Source: Rhyacichthys aspro (Eukaryota; Chordata; Actinopteri; Gobiiformes; Rhyacichthyidae). From it: a stretch of 64,000 nucleotides of DNA. The notes under the pieces were generated by a model. That model saw only the letters and a program-made list of their open reading frames with translations, did not search any database and was not told the origin of the DNA. The position numbers and the translations under genes are program-made. Shown piece by piece: positions 1 through 10,999 of this stretch (position 1 is the stretch's first letter; every line of letters begins with the position of its first letter). The stretch is from assembly GCA_036850595.1 (NCBI GenBank), contig CM072160.1:2961981-3025980 (forward strand), read 5' to 3'.

Positions 1-170
1 TTTAACGAGGAGGAGATAATTGTCGTCCTGACGCTGAAGTCACAGCTAAGCTAACGCTAAACTCTAAACTTCAGTTTGGTCAAATGGATTAGTATTTTAT
101 GGAGGAAAAATAGGTTTTATTTTTTAATAAAAGAGAAGCAGGAGAGGTCCCTACGCTGCTTTTGGGACCT
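1..170 (+). repeat. Interspersed repeat family, partial copy cut by the window edge
   Basis: This is the 3' half of a dispersed element whose fuller counterpart is at 56998-57420. Diagnostic stretches are the 'attagtatttt' block, the 'aataaaagagaagcaggagag' type block and the 'ctacgctgct' end also seen at 48340-48360. It belongs to a diverged subfamily related to the copies at 5524, 30736, 47860 and 53030. It has no coding capacity. Confidence 0.7.
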
Positions 171-539
171 GCAGTGCATGATCAAATAAGTCACCCTGGA
201 TGAAAAGGAGACAATTATTCATATGTAACAAAAGTAAATCATGAACAGGCAAACAGCTAAATTATCTGTAAAATTGAAAACACTGATAATTAACTAAATA
301 AAATAATATAATTTGGCAGGCAGTTTTAAAATAATCGAACATAAACTCTATCTGTATTAGAATGTACTGTCATCAATTATAACAAGGAATGTCCACTGAA
401 GTAGTTTTAAATGTTTTGTTTTTGCGTTAAACTTATCCTTACAATGACCTATGACCTTACTATGGCACTGATCACAGAAAGGGTCATCATTTTAAAGAAT
501 ACAGTGCCTCAAAAAAGACTAAATAAACACTAAAGGTCT

Positions 540-845
540 ACTCTCTGACATTCGTCTTACTTTTGCAGCGTTGCGAGCGTTGGTCAGCGCGTGTTTAGCC
601 GCCGGCACCGCTCGGCAGACTTCCTGACGACTCTAAAGGTAAATAATGATGCAGCTGATCTCTCCTGACAGGACTGGAGTTTCTGCGCCGAATTTGCATA
701 TTTTATGTTTATTACTGCGCGAGGGGAGCCGGGGGTCGCCTGTCAGCCGCGGTTTACTCGCTCGGATCGTGACATGCACAGCCCTGCCTCACACTTTCAC
801 AAACACATTCATTTATGTTTCTCATGATTCTCTCGCTCTACAATA
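540..845. other. GC-rich island with octamer motif and an exon-like segment
   Basis: A CpG-containing island in AT-rich surroundings, almost unchanged in the second copy at about 57783-58088. It has a perfect octamer ATTTGCAT (692-699), the POU-factor site. It also has a 70-base segment (569-638) bounded by a pyrimidine-tract AG and a GT, open in one frame. Either a conserved enhancer or an unrecognised exon is possible; conservation between two recent copies does not distinguish them. Confidence 0.3.
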
Positions 846-947
846 GTAATAAATACTTTTATGAACATTCAAATCATAAAGCTGGGATTCAAAGCACAAT
901 AATGGTTTGGTGTGACAGTTTGCAGATGCTTAATTTATTAATAAAGC

Positions 948-975
948 ATTATTATTATTATTATTATTATTATTA
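948..975. repeat. (ATT)n microsatellite
   Basis: About nine ATT units. The matching site in the second copy (58191-58227) has three more units, so the locus has changed length since the duplication or differs between haplotypes. Confidence 0.95.
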
Positions 976-2240
976 GTGAAAATTTGTGTCAATAGGCTGT
1001 TGTTAAGGTTTTTTATTCCATTTCTTATTTATACAATCCCAAAACTCACTGTGGTCTGTCTCTGAACCAAAATATGGACCATTTCTTGATAACACGAGGA
1101 AATATCCATTTATTTTTTATTTAAATCGACAAATGAAGTAGTTAAACTGTTCGTAACACAACCTTACAACGCAAAGTGACAGTTGCAACCCAGTATCACA
1201 GCCAGCATTACTGTTTATGTCATTATCGTGAATGAGAGCGTGCACTAATTCAGCTGAGGCCTCACTGCCTTCAGGAAAAACTCCACAGAAATTACAGTGG
1301 TGTCAATAATGTCTAATGGAACAACAATAATACATTTATGAGCCTGGGCTGCAACCAAAATGCTTAGAAGACCAAAAAATCTATTTATTTATCAGCATAA
1401 AAGCATCCAAAAAGCTCTATGTTTACATCTTTTTGCATATCCAAGCTTCTTTTAGGATTACGTTTTATGGCAACCTCACAATAAAGAAAATGCAAGATGT
1501 ACAATACTTTTATCACTTATAAAAAACTCTAAAATCCAATATTTTTGTTCATTCGTGACGGTAAGAGGGTTGTCAGGGGCAACACATGCACCAAAAACTG
1601 TCTTTATATAGATCTATTACTGATTTGGCTGTGGTTTTGAATTAATGAACCCAGAAATCACAGCACACAGTCCGTCTGCTCCGACACATTCAACTCCGAT
1701 GAATAATCACTCTAATATCCGACCAACACAAAGAGCTGAAGCGGCAAAACGCAGCAGAAGCCCGTGTTGCTCCATCATGTTGTTCATATGGCGCTGTTTT
1801 GAGCAGCAGCTTGTGCGACTCTCAGCTTTCATATCATCCTCAGTTTAAAGCAAATGGCTTTGTGTTAACAAGCAGCAGCAGCAGCAGAGCGGCCGTGATC
1901 ATCTCCAGCTCGTGCTGTACTAAAGAGACCATTAGAGGCAGAAAACGCACGCCCCTGGGCCCCACATATGTCACCGTTTCACCGGGACGAAGCTGTAATC
2001 AAACGAACAGAGCTGCTCCACTATATACATCACATCTGAGGCCAGAGCACACTCACAGCACCACTCTGGGCTGCAGAAGGAATCTAATACATAGAGAGAA
2101 AGAGGAGAAAATATGATGCAGATCGCTGAATGTGTGTTTGTGTAATGTGTTGAAAATATCTCAACTCAGCATTATAAAAAGGCTTAACCAGTGTGTCCAC
2201 AACTGTGATTGGCAGCATGTTGCACTAAACCAGGTATTTG
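976..2240. other. Noncoding stretch, no gene seen
   Basis: AT-rich up to about 1640. At 1640-2080 base composition is more balanced, with a (CAG)5-type run at about 1871-1886. Reading frames here (for example 1645-1848) match the second copy closely but their few differences include amino-acid changes. Nothing resembling a known protein is seen. Confidence 0.6.
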
Positions 2241-2822
2241 TATGATGACATGTTCAGATTCCATCATTATACTCCACCTTCAGGCTCTATAGACTGACTC
2301 TCCGGCCGTTAGATTCATAAAAATGCAGCAGTGTATAGCTTCTTTTGACGCCAAATGTGTGATTTTTTTTTCCCAGAGAAAGGAAAGATACTTTTGCAGA
2401 ATTACTCTGGTCCCTCTCGATCCCAGTTTGATTTCCAGGAGGCTAAAGATTAAACCAATCAGAGAAACGGACAAACTGATATAAACAATGAGACAAGTTT
2501 CACTTTTTTATTTACTTTCTTTTATTTTCTTTTTTTAAACTCTGTAGGATGACATTTTCAGATTCCATCATTATACTCCACTTGTAGGCTCTATAAACTG
2601 ACTTAATCACCAAATGTTTTTGTTTTTTTTGTTTTTTTTTGGCAAAGAAACTTCCAAAACTCCTGGAAATCAAACAGGGATCGAGAGTTTTGGAAGTTTC
2701 TGTTGCATTTACTACAAATTCTGCAAATGTATCTTTCCTTTCTTTGCCAAAAAAAACAAACAACGGGACAAGTGAATTCAGATTAAACCAATCGGACAAA
2801 CTGATATAAACCATGAGACAAC
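2241..2822. repeat. Local tandem duplication with eroded fold-back element
   Basis: Two related blocks, about 2241-2500 and 2548-2822, each start with 'gatgaca..ttcagattccatcattatactcca', continue with 'ggctctata.actgac' and end near 'accaatc..acaaactgatataaac'. In the second block a long inverted repeat is intact in the other duplicate (59827-60000), but here most of the left arm is missing: after 'ggcaaagaaa' the sequence jumps to 'cttccaaaactcc'. The right arm remains at about 2690-2756. It looks like a decayed fold-back or MITE-type element; no protein is encoded. Confidence 0.65.
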
Positions 2823-4540
2823 GAGACGAGTTTCACTTCTTTATGAGTTATCACATGGAGTTAGTTTTAGATAAACGATCATAATTAGTGGATGGTGTTG
2901 AGTTCGGTGAAAGACAAAGAGGTCTGGAGTAACACAAGCAAAGAGAAAAACTCAGCTGAAGGATTAGTACAACAACAGAAAATGCTCAAGTTTATACTCC
3001 GGCTCAAAATGAAATCACTGTTTAATGAATCCGGTGGCTGTTTCTACATTAATCTAGTGTTGGACATAAAGCACACACTGAAATTCACTGAAATTAACTG
3101 CGGCTCTAAATCAGGCTCCAATTGTGTTTTTTAAGTAGTTTTTGTGTCAATTTTTAATCTTAATTCAACCTAAACAGCTGAATCTGAAGCTGAATCTTAT
3201 AGAAGTGTCAGAGTCGAGACAAAACCACAGTAAACGGAGACATCGTGATTAAAAAACCTGAGCGAACCGAGTCAAGACCAAGACCAGTGTAAGATACAGG
3301 CCTCTTTTGCAAAACACTATTTCAAACAAAAAACCCAGGTTCAACACAGTTTTACACCAACAGACTTTCAGGATAGACTTTGTCAGAACACTAGAAACAC
3401 AAAAGACCCAAGTACATGATGAGCTTCCAAAGTTTTATCATTTAAAAAGTGCAGACTTGGAAATACTGGGAAATAGGTATCATAAAGATATGAAGTGAAT
3501 ATAAAAATAAAAGGTAGGGACGGTAAAGGCAGCAGTTTAAGAGGTGCTTTGTCTCCATTAAAGGAAATTTTTAAAACTTTCTTTTAGTGATAATGGTTTA
3601 TAAAAGGTCTTTCTCTACAAAGATTATGGACAATGGCCAGAACACTTTAATAAAACTGAACAATTGGTAATAAAAGCACCGTTTACAAACCAATCTAGAG
3701 GAAAAGTCTAAAATATATGAAGTAATGATGTTCCTAACACTGATTTTGTTTGATGGGATGGTTTTATATTTTCTCAATGAGCAGATGTTAGAGGTGGGAC
3801 TTTAATCTAAAACCAGTATTTTGATAAGTTATGAAGCTATTTAGATCAATTAACAGAATCTAATTTATATCTGCAGTGTTTTTGTTTTAACGAAGGGACA
3901 CTTTAATCACTCAATACTGTAAAAAGACCTAAAGACCTTCTCTAGGCTTTTTCAGGAGAATTTTCTGGCCAGCTTTGACCAGTCGCGTGCCCCTGAAATA
4001 AAGAAGGATCACTCCTTTTCAAAAATGGGACGGTCCCATTGGATGCTTGCTCTACAAGGCTCTTCAACAATGAATTAATAAATCACTAAACAACTCCAAA
4101 GTCACTGTGTCTCATGGAGAGCAGTGAACATCATTGGTTTGTGGATTTGTTGAAGAAGAACACGACCTGTTTGAATGATTCAAGTTAAAAGCACAAGTTA
4201 AACTAATGATGTAAGATTTGTAAATTAGTATTTATCATGGCAATATGGAGTTAAATCACTAGTGTTAGCTTAGCTTAGCTTGTACAGATGGACTATTGAC
4301 TGGCTGTTAAAGCAAGAAGAGTAGCAACAATCCAGTTTTGTCCTTTATGTGGACATTTTCACACATACACAACATCATTCAGCTGAGGAATCAAACTAAC
4401 TCAAAGAGAAATAATGAACACAATGCTTTTTAGTGAGCTTTTCTCCATTTTTGCACCACTTTAATGAGGTTTCCATTGCAATCCTCTTATTTTTTGGCTA
4501 AATTTGGCCTAGAATTTGTTTTCATTTATTTAAAAAAGTA
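2823..4540. other. Noncoding stretch, no gene seen
   Basis: AT-rich sequence shared with the second copy at about 60066-61735. Short frames such as 3307-3498 stay open in both copies but resemble no known family. A CTTAGC-type run (gttagcttagcttagctt) sits near 4266. No RNA gene or strong repeat was recognised. Confidence 0.5.
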
Positions 4541-4543
4541 TCA

Positions 4544-4900
4544 TTAAATGTTCAGTCCAGAAAACGTCACTATATTTTGAACGTAGTGGCTGGTCTGTAC
4601 ACATTGCGATAATGTAAATACCTCTTGTATAATTCTCATTCCTGAATGATCCAGCTCTGGCCTTTTGTAAACCGTAAACAATCTCCTCTCGCGCTGCAGA
4701 GATATCCGGCTCATTTTGGGCCTAATCTGACCTGAGTCCAGCAGCAAACGCAGCACTATCGCCTCTGAATACTGTGTTGCTCTGATATGGCTCCAGTCCA
4801 GCTCCACCTCACGTCCACGGTCCAGTGCACGACAGGCTGCTTTCACCAAATTCATCATCTACACTGCTCTGGACCCAGCCTCATGCAAACAAACAGAAAA
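4544..4900. other. Balanced-composition island, possible conserved noncoding element
   Basis: The minus strand has a 104-codon open frame (4544-4858) that is also open in the second copy (61739-62053). All three visible amino-acid differences between the copies are replacements (Ile/Thr, Ser/Trp, Gly/Arg), which argues against a protein under constraint. On the plus strand a good splice-donor-like site, AAAAG|gtaagt, follows near 4902. I treat this as noncoding; a regulatory element or an unrecognised exon cannot be excluded. Confidence 0.25.
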
Positions 4901-5523
4901 GGTAAGTAAAAGTAATAGCTTGCATTTCTCTTGTTGTCTTTTCTATTTAAAACCTGCTCAGGCCTAATCTTTTGGAACATAGTGCAAAGCCAATTATGGT
5001 TACATTCAGTTTAATGCTTTTTTTGGTTTGTTTGTTTACTTTAAAAGCCCATTGGAGCATGAAAACAACCCCTGACCGCTTTGCAGCTTTATTTAACAGC
5101 TTTTAAGCCACCGTTATCTCCTATGTAAGATGAATAAGTTAAAGTCAAATTGTTTGTTGTGTCAGTTGTGTCATTCTACAACCATTTCAATATTTGTTGT
5201 TGTATCCAGTGTTTGGATAATGTGTTTGATGACGCCATTATGTGCTTGTGATTTATTTTTTTCAGTCAAAATCACAGTCTGCTCGTCAACAGTGGCTTCA
5301 AACCAAACACGGGAGATATAAGATGAGTTTATTTAATTACAAAACAATCCCTTTACAATGTGTTGAGAAGAAGAACGGAAAGGATCTTGGACCAGACCAA
5401 GTTTACACATCCAGCAACAATTTTTGAATATCTGGCTCTCATTTTATCCTGTTCTCTAAACAACAAACTCTTCTGCTTTTGTTTTTTTGCAAGAACTACA
5501 CAATGTGACTGGGATTTTAAAAT

Positions 5524-5930
5524 TACCTGATCTTTATGCATTTAGTTTTTCAGTGTAATCTCCTAAAGTTTATTGTAACAGGAATCATCTGAAAAAATGA
5601 GACCTTAAGACGTGATCTAGTCTTTATAATGAAGGATTTTAATAGATGAGAATGATCAGTCCACAGCAGGATTTTGTCCAATCACAGCTCACTTCAGGTA
5701 AAAAGGAGCGCTCCCATTGGTCGACACTGATGTCAACAACGAAGGAACAAGGAAATAAACCAAGGAAATGGGTTATTCTGTTGAAAATATGTCTTATTTT
5801 ACAAAGAAACAACTCAAAAAAGATAAAAGAAGAGAAATGGGCAGCGTATTAGTATTTGGTAGTGAAAAAATGGCCTGGTTTACCTTTTTTTAAATAAAAG
5901 AAGCAGGAAAGATTACTACGCTGCAACAAA
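5524..5930 (+). repeat. Interspersed repeat family, internally shortened copy
   Basis: Member of the dominant dispersed repeat of this window. In order it has an 'attacctgat' start, 'cagtgtaatctcctaaag', a CCAAT box (5678-5682), an opposed ATTGG (5716-5720), an A-rich block and 'aaataaaagaagcaggaaag'. Compared with the fuller copy at 47860-48415 the segment between the A-rich block and 'attagtattt' is mostly missing. An open frame over the core (5646-5852) recurs in other copies only because the DNA is the same repeat. The copy at 62719-63125 is the duplicate of this insertion, so insertion preceded duplication. Confidence 0.85.
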
Positions 5931-6129
5931 ATGAGGTACTACAGCTTTAATTGAATGAGAATAAAGGCCAGTGTAGGAAAAGTCAGTTCTGTCTTTGCAT
6001 TAAGCACTGAAAGAACAAGAAGATAACTACAGTCTCAAGCTTTATTTCATTGAGGAACATTGGAAATCTGAGGACAAACCCTTAAAGGAAACTCACTGTT
6101 TTTGTAAATGAGATCTATTTTCTGTAAAA

Positions 6130-6420
6130 CACGGTCTCATAAACATAAACTTCGGAGGGTTTCCCAAAGATAAACTGAGCAGAGAACCACAGAGCGAACC
6201 CCGGAGCTCGGAGAACAACAGTGTGTTTTGCCGGCAGCGTTTTGGTTCAGGCCTGTGGCTCTGCTCACTGTGTTAAATGTAGTGGGCGGCTCATTTCATG
6301 CTCTCTAACCAAACTCCTCACTCTGCCAACATTTCAGTTCCGCTCTGCTCCCAGGACAACTCCAGTCCTCCTCCTCCATCGAAAGAGAACCAGGAAACAT
6401 ACATTTAAATTCTGCTTAGA
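6130..6420. other. GC-richer island, possible conserved noncoding element
   Basis: A stretch with balanced composition (aaccccggagctcgg, ggcggctcatttcatg) in AT-rich flanks, nearly identical in the second copy (about 63325-63615). No coding signature is seen. Confidence 0.2.
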
Positions 6421-6539
6421 TTTTCTCATTGTATGCTTATTCCAGCTGTAAATCTTAGTATATATAGTTATGTATAGACCCTTCTACTGTGCAATTAATT
6501 GAATTTTCTATTTAAATTTCGGCTCCTAATGTTCACAAA

Positions 6540-6715
6540 ACCTATGTAATCGAGGAAAAAAACTATTATTTATTTATTTTATTTTATTTATTTCTAAAAA
6601 ACTGGCTTGTTTTCCATATTGTTGATCTTTATTTATTTATCTTAATTATTATTTCTGTAAATTTTTTAAGCTATTATTTATACGTTTTAATATATTATTT
6701 ATTTATTTTAAGGAG
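6540..6715. repeat. AT-rich TTTA-type low-complexity tract
   Basis: Clusters of TTTA and ATTT units, present in slightly shorter form at about 63745-63900. This is simple-sequence DNA without further features. Confidence 0.75.
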
Positions 6716-6813
6716 AATTCACTGTTTTGTTCAATAAATCCAACATATTTCCAAAGTCAGTGAATAATCGTGTAAAATTATCATGATTTCAATAATGACC
6801 AGAATAATTATGA

Positions 6814-8074
6814 TTTTTTTTTTTCCATAATCAAGCTTCAGAGCAGCAAAAGTAAAAGATTCAAGATTAGGTTATTGCCATTTCGATGAGAGCATTGATT
6901 TGAATTTGACTCAGAAAAAAATAGACAATAAGGAAGACAATGCAAAGAAAATACACAAATATGCATTAAGAGCTTCAGTGAATAAATATAAGTCATTTAA
7001 ATGTTATTAAATTCTATGAAAGCATAAAAAGATACACAGATTTAAAACAAAACATTACGGTACGTTGTGAAAAGTCCTACAGATTTTAAGTCTTTGGAAA
7101 GAGTTTAAAGCCTCACAGCTTCAGGATCTGTGCTTCTACAAAAGCGACTCGTTCTACTTTTAATGCTTTGAAATCTTTTTCCTGAAGCAACGGGAACAAA
7201 AAGTGCAATCGGTAATTTTCAGTCGTAACTTTATAATGCGGGAGTTACACAAAAAAACACTGTGTATTTCAAAGGAGTAAAGGGCATTAGTCACAAAAAA
7301 AAACGCAAATTGTGTTGAAACAGCTGACTGAAAACCTGTGTGGGCTGTTAGTGAGTGGGTAGAGAACAAAAGTGAGCGGTCATAAAAAGCCTATATGTAT
7401 ATTTTTAAACCAAATAATCTCTAAACTAATCCACGTCCTTCCAATCTAATCCAGGTTATTAGTAAAGCACTTTTAAAAACAAACACAGTCAAAGTGCCGC
7501 AAACGAACATAAAGAAAAAACACATGTTGAGTTCAGTGTTAAACCAATGTTGAAGATCTTGTTTATTGTTTTGTCTCTCACTTTTGATTCTTTAAAACTG
7601 CCCCAACCTACTTCCTGTTTTGAATGAAAGCTCTAACAAAACAAATTGTCACTGCAGTATGTCATGTTATTTCAAACACACACATTTGGTTAAAGTAAAA
7701 CAGTCAAAATTCCCAAAGATCGCGCCGCAGTATCTTCTCCCAGTTTGAGTTTTCTCCAGACGCAGCCTCTCTGAGTTAAATTAGAGACGATGCAAATGTG
7801 AAGTGATGTGCTTTGAGCTGCAGCTGCTTCATGTGTCAGCGACTCAACCCACAGACTGTCAGCTCTGAACGGCAGCTCGTCTCCGGCGGATCGGCCTTTG
7901 AACGGCGCCGTGACTCCCGACGTCGCAGAACCGGCTCTCGTTTGGATCTAAACCTGACAAAACAACATCCTCCAAATCCATTTCACAGCACAGACACCGC
8001 TAATTCCATCTTAACGCTCACAGTATTTTCACGGCCTCGTTATAAATCACAACGTCGGAGAAATAGTGGGATTT
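6814..8074. other. Unique noncoding DNA, no gene seen
   Basis: Beyond the part of the duplication that can be compared. Mostly AT-rich; 7710-8040 is more GC-balanced (gatcgcgccgcag, ctccggcggatcgg) and may be a conserved noncoding element. No coding or RNA feature is recognised. Confidence 0.5.
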
Positions 8075-8150
8075 CAGAGGTGTCAAACTCAAAGTGATGA
8101 GGGGCCGCGATAGTTAATAAGAATCATTTCAGGGGCCGAAGGTGGAGACA
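8075..8150. mobile_element. hAT-like transposon end fragment
   Basis: 'cagaggtgtcaaactcaa' followed by 'aggggccgcgat' and 'aggggccgaagg' resembles the terminal sequences of hAT (Charlie/Tip100-like) elements, which often start CAG.GGTGTCAAACTCA and contain GGGGCCGCA. Only a short end is visible and there is no transposase. Confidence 0.45.
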
Positions 8151-8226
8151 TTTGGAAGATTTTATACAAATTTTTTAGTTTTCATTTGAGTCTTACAAAA
8201 GTTGTCTTTAACATTTATTTCCTCCT

Positions 8227-8427
8227 TTGAACAGGTTTAGTCAGATTTGAACAGGTTTTAATTGGATTTGGATATGTTTTAGTCAGATTTGAACAGGTTT
8301 AGTCAGATTTGAACAGGTTTTAATTAGATCTGAATACGTTTTTGTTGGATTTGAACAGGTTCTAATTGGATTTGAATACGTTTTTGTTGGATTTTAACAG
8401 GTTCTAGATGGATTTCAACAGGCTTTC
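8227..8427 (+). repeat. Degenerate 21-bp minisatellite, locus 1
   Basis: About nine imperfect copies of a unit close to GATTTGAACAGGTTTTAATTG, with variants such as 'gaatacgtttttgttg'. The same unit forms the long array at 26113-27014 and, mostly reversed, the array at 49012-49508. Confidence 0.9.
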
Positions 8428-8510
8428 GTTCTCATTAATTACTTTTTATTTTGTTTTATTTTTGGATGCAAAATGGCATTGACAAAACTATGACGACAGC
8501 AAAATGTTTA
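8428..8510. repeat. Dispersed-repeat fragment shared with 55440-55530
   Basis: 'cgttctcattaattactttttatttt' then 'ggatgcaaaatgg.attgac' matches the sequence at about 55448-55515 with moderate divergence. It resembles a common teleost transposon tail rich in TTTTCGTC/GACGAAAA-type words. The class is uncertain. Confidence 0.4.
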
Positions 8511-8639
8511 TGACCCATCCTCTGCCTCAACTCTAAAACCTTACACTCTTCTTTTAACCATCCAAACTATTAGAAGATGTATTGTACATAAAACGTCACA
8601 ACAGATCCATTTCCAGTTCATCTCAGAGCCACTAATCCC

Positions 8640-8880
8640 ACCTTAATGTTGGCGTTCCCAGTTCCCCGCTGCTGTGTTAATACTTATTGCAGTCTAATTG
8701 ATGGCTGTCATGTAGCAGCTGTCACTCAGCCTCACGCCCGGGGCACCTGGGATATTACTGGCAAATCAATGGTCCATCTCAGTTATGTTGAGCCTCGTGC
8801 CTCGGAGCGTCTCTCTGGCTCGTTCAGAGACTGTATAATCTGAGTGAGTCATTCTCACTGACGCAGTCCACTGGTCAGCA
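8640..8880. promoter_or_regulatory. Candidate enhancer with paired TALE homeodomain sites
   Basis: A GC-balanced island containing CTAATTGATGGCTGTCA and, 14 bases on, a second CTGTCA (8705-8710 and 8719-8724), which are Meis/Tgif-type sites beside a homeodomain core. There is no good coding frame. Regulatory function is inferred from composition and motifs only. Confidence 0.25.
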
Positions 8881-8899
8881 GCAGGTGGACGATATCTAC

Positions 8900-10320
8900 A
8901 CAGCAAGGGCTTTTCTCTGTTCATTTTTTCAAGATTGGATTTAAGAGGTCTATAGGCTTTTTGATGGGTTTGGTTTTAGACTCAGACACGAAGAAATGTG
9001 GATTTTATCACACGTTTTGGTCAGAGACAGACTAACACTAATTATATCTATCCTTGGACAGATTTCTAAAAAAATAAGGCGACTTGAAAAAAGTGTATTC
9101 CAAAGACTGAAGCAGAGGCTGGATTGGCAGGTCTGATCTAACTAAAAGAATAGAGACAATACCTGGACATTAGAGAAAATCAGAATGCCTAATTTTACTA
9201 CACAAAGACACAAAGAGGATGTATTACAAACATGTAACTTAAACCAGAACTCAGGAAAATGTTTTTCTGAGTTGAACAATGCAGATGAAGCCTGCTCAAT
9301 AAACCAACAGCTCTGAAACTCAGGTGAGTCTGAGTCGCCAGAGATTCTGTTGAAGTTATTTTCATCTTCAATAATATTTTTAGTAAAATAAGCCATTTAA
9401 AATATTTAATACCAACTGTTTTCACATTAATAACTTGATCATTTGACAGTACAACTAGTTTTTTGTCCATTTTGACTTATTTAGACTATTTACTAAGTTG
9501 TTTATTTATTTACGTCTGTTTTTAGAGGTTTCAACACACGTTATGTTCACTTAACAGTCTTCCTTTTCTTGAAGCGCTGCTAATAACTGCTGCTGTGACT
9601 GGATTCACTCGTTTAAAAATTAAATTAGCACATTTTTGACTTTGCGTCCATCTTCCTTGTTGTTATGGTTTAAAATGTTCCAACTTTCTGACTGAAATCA
9701 TATGAACAAACCAAAGTCTTCCCAACTTGGATTCCTTGGATAACTTGGATATTTCCGAGGAGCACATGAACGCACCATGAGTCTGACAGTGTTGCAATCT
9801 TAAAACTCATTATTTAGTCCGAACGGCACAGCTTTTATTGTCGATTTCTCATTATTTCTATTAAAAACCATTGGTCTGTGCTATTCACGGCAAACATCTG
9901 ATGAAGATATTTCAGTCCTAAAGCTTTGATTGTCGCAGATGCACCAGCCTCCCTCCAGCCCACCCCCGACTGCCTGTTTGTGCATTATTTTGGCGACTGT
10001 CATCTGATGGTCTCTTCACTGTCAAAACGCTGCTCGGAAAACAGCGCAGCACGACGCCTTTGACAAGTAGCGTTCATAATCGCCATCAGCTGCTCCCCAT
10101 TTCCCCAACCATCCCTCATTTCCTCTTCTGTCAACAACTCATCCATCCCTCTCCAGCTTTGTGTGAGTCACGGCTGCTTATTGTGCAAACCTGAAAAACG
10201 GCAAATCTAGAAAATAGTTGCCCACTTTTCGAGTCAAAAAAAGACGAGGAACAGACAAAGATTTTGACTTAACATTACGAAAACTTTAAAAACAAACCCT
10301 GACTTTGTCCAAATCCTATC
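8900..10320. other. Noncoding stretch, no gene seen
   Basis: Mostly AT-rich intron-like or intergenic sequence. 9940-10190 is somewhat more GC-balanced. No repeat, RNA gene or exon is recognised. Confidence 0.45.
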
Positions 10321-10329
10321 TTCAACTCT

Positions 10330-10625
10330 CGGTTTTGCCGTGAAGCCGAGCCGCTGGTGCGTCTCTGGGATGTCCCGGTGCCATCGATCGAGCGGCAGCG
10401 GTGCAGAACTGGTGTTTGTGCAGAGAATGGGCCCTGTCCGCTCCCCTCTCATGCTTCGCCACACTGCGTACACCTGTCTAATTGGAGCTGGCGTCTGCCG
10501 TGCATACACAGCCAAGGGCCTCTCCACAGCCATTAGGACTCTGACAGGCCTGGCGCGCTTTTAAACTGCTGCGTTTTGCTTCTGCAGAGCGGGCCCCAAG
10601 CAGAGTTTGACGCACTGTGACAGCT
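10330..10625. other. GC-rich island, possible conserved noncoding element
   Basis: A CpG-containing stretch (cggtgccatcgatcgagcgg; ctaattggagctggcgtc) with homeodomain-like TAATTG. Overlapping frames on both strands are open, as expected of GC-rich DNA, and match no known protein. Confidence 0.25.
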
Positions 10626-10912
10626 CCAAAAGACAGCTACTCATGGCTTTTAGATGATTATAGCAGCAGCTTAGTCCAACAGTCTCCGCCGAACAAATCT
10701 GTAAGTATTTGCAGTATTCGGTCCAAGGTTCAGAACAATGTCAGGATCATGAGCTTTGAATTAACAGTGGTAGGTTTGGGAGAAGGATGGGACGTAAAAA
10801 ATCCAGACACAAGTCTTTCCCACGACACAAGTCACTATAGTTATTGTTCATTTTCATATAAGACCCATTAGTTACCATTAGTATCCATCTTTCATTCTTA
10901 ACCTGACACTAC

Positions 10913-10985
10913 ACAGTTTTCTTTTGGTCCCTGTCTCAGAATCCATTTTCTCGTTTTTTAACAGATGATTCCTGTTACAATGTGT
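10913..10985 (-). repeat. Collapsed copy of the interspersed repeat (both ends joined)
   Basis: In minus orientation the element's 3' end ('ggtccctgtctcaga.tcca', as at 51495 and 30760) is followed within about 30 bases by its 5' end ('cagatgattcctgttacaat', as at 38565 and 53495). The whole interior, including the CCAAT boxes, is missing, as in an internally deleted transposon. Confidence 0.65.
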
Positions 10986-10999
10986 TATTAGGTCATTAA

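Larger units (their letters stand above)
1..6813. repeat. Long direct duplication, copy 1 (partner 57243-64000)
   Basis: The whole stretch aligns in the same orientation to 57243-64000 with only scattered substitutions and small indels. Base 1 pairs with 57243 and 6813 pairs with 64000. The offset is 57243 at base 646, about 57187 at base 1645 and 57195 from base 4544 on, so most length difference lies between about 950 and 1650. Two clear losses in the other copy are about 30 bases near 1310-1340 and about 20 bases near 1500-1540. Homology reaches both window edges, so the true ends are not visible. No coding exon is recognised inside; it holds GC-rich islands, a microsatellite, a fold-back segment and one interspersed repeat. 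If the exon at 22872-22935 is sez6 exon 1, this copy lies in its first intron or further downstream. Confidence 0.95.

Noticed and set aside
4544..4858. 104-codon minus-strand frame open in both duplicates
   Set aside because: All visible differences between copies replace amino acids and no family is recognised; kept only as a possible noncoding island.
5646..5852. Recurrent 60-100 codon frame beginning RMISPQQDF-type residues at several sites
   Set aside because: It is the core of the dispersed repeat; copies differ by frame-breaking indels and the frame ends at random, so it is not a transposase or gene.
8227..8427. CRISPR-like spaced repeats
   Set aside because: Units are contiguous and degenerate with no unique spacers, in a vertebrate genome; this is a minisatellite.
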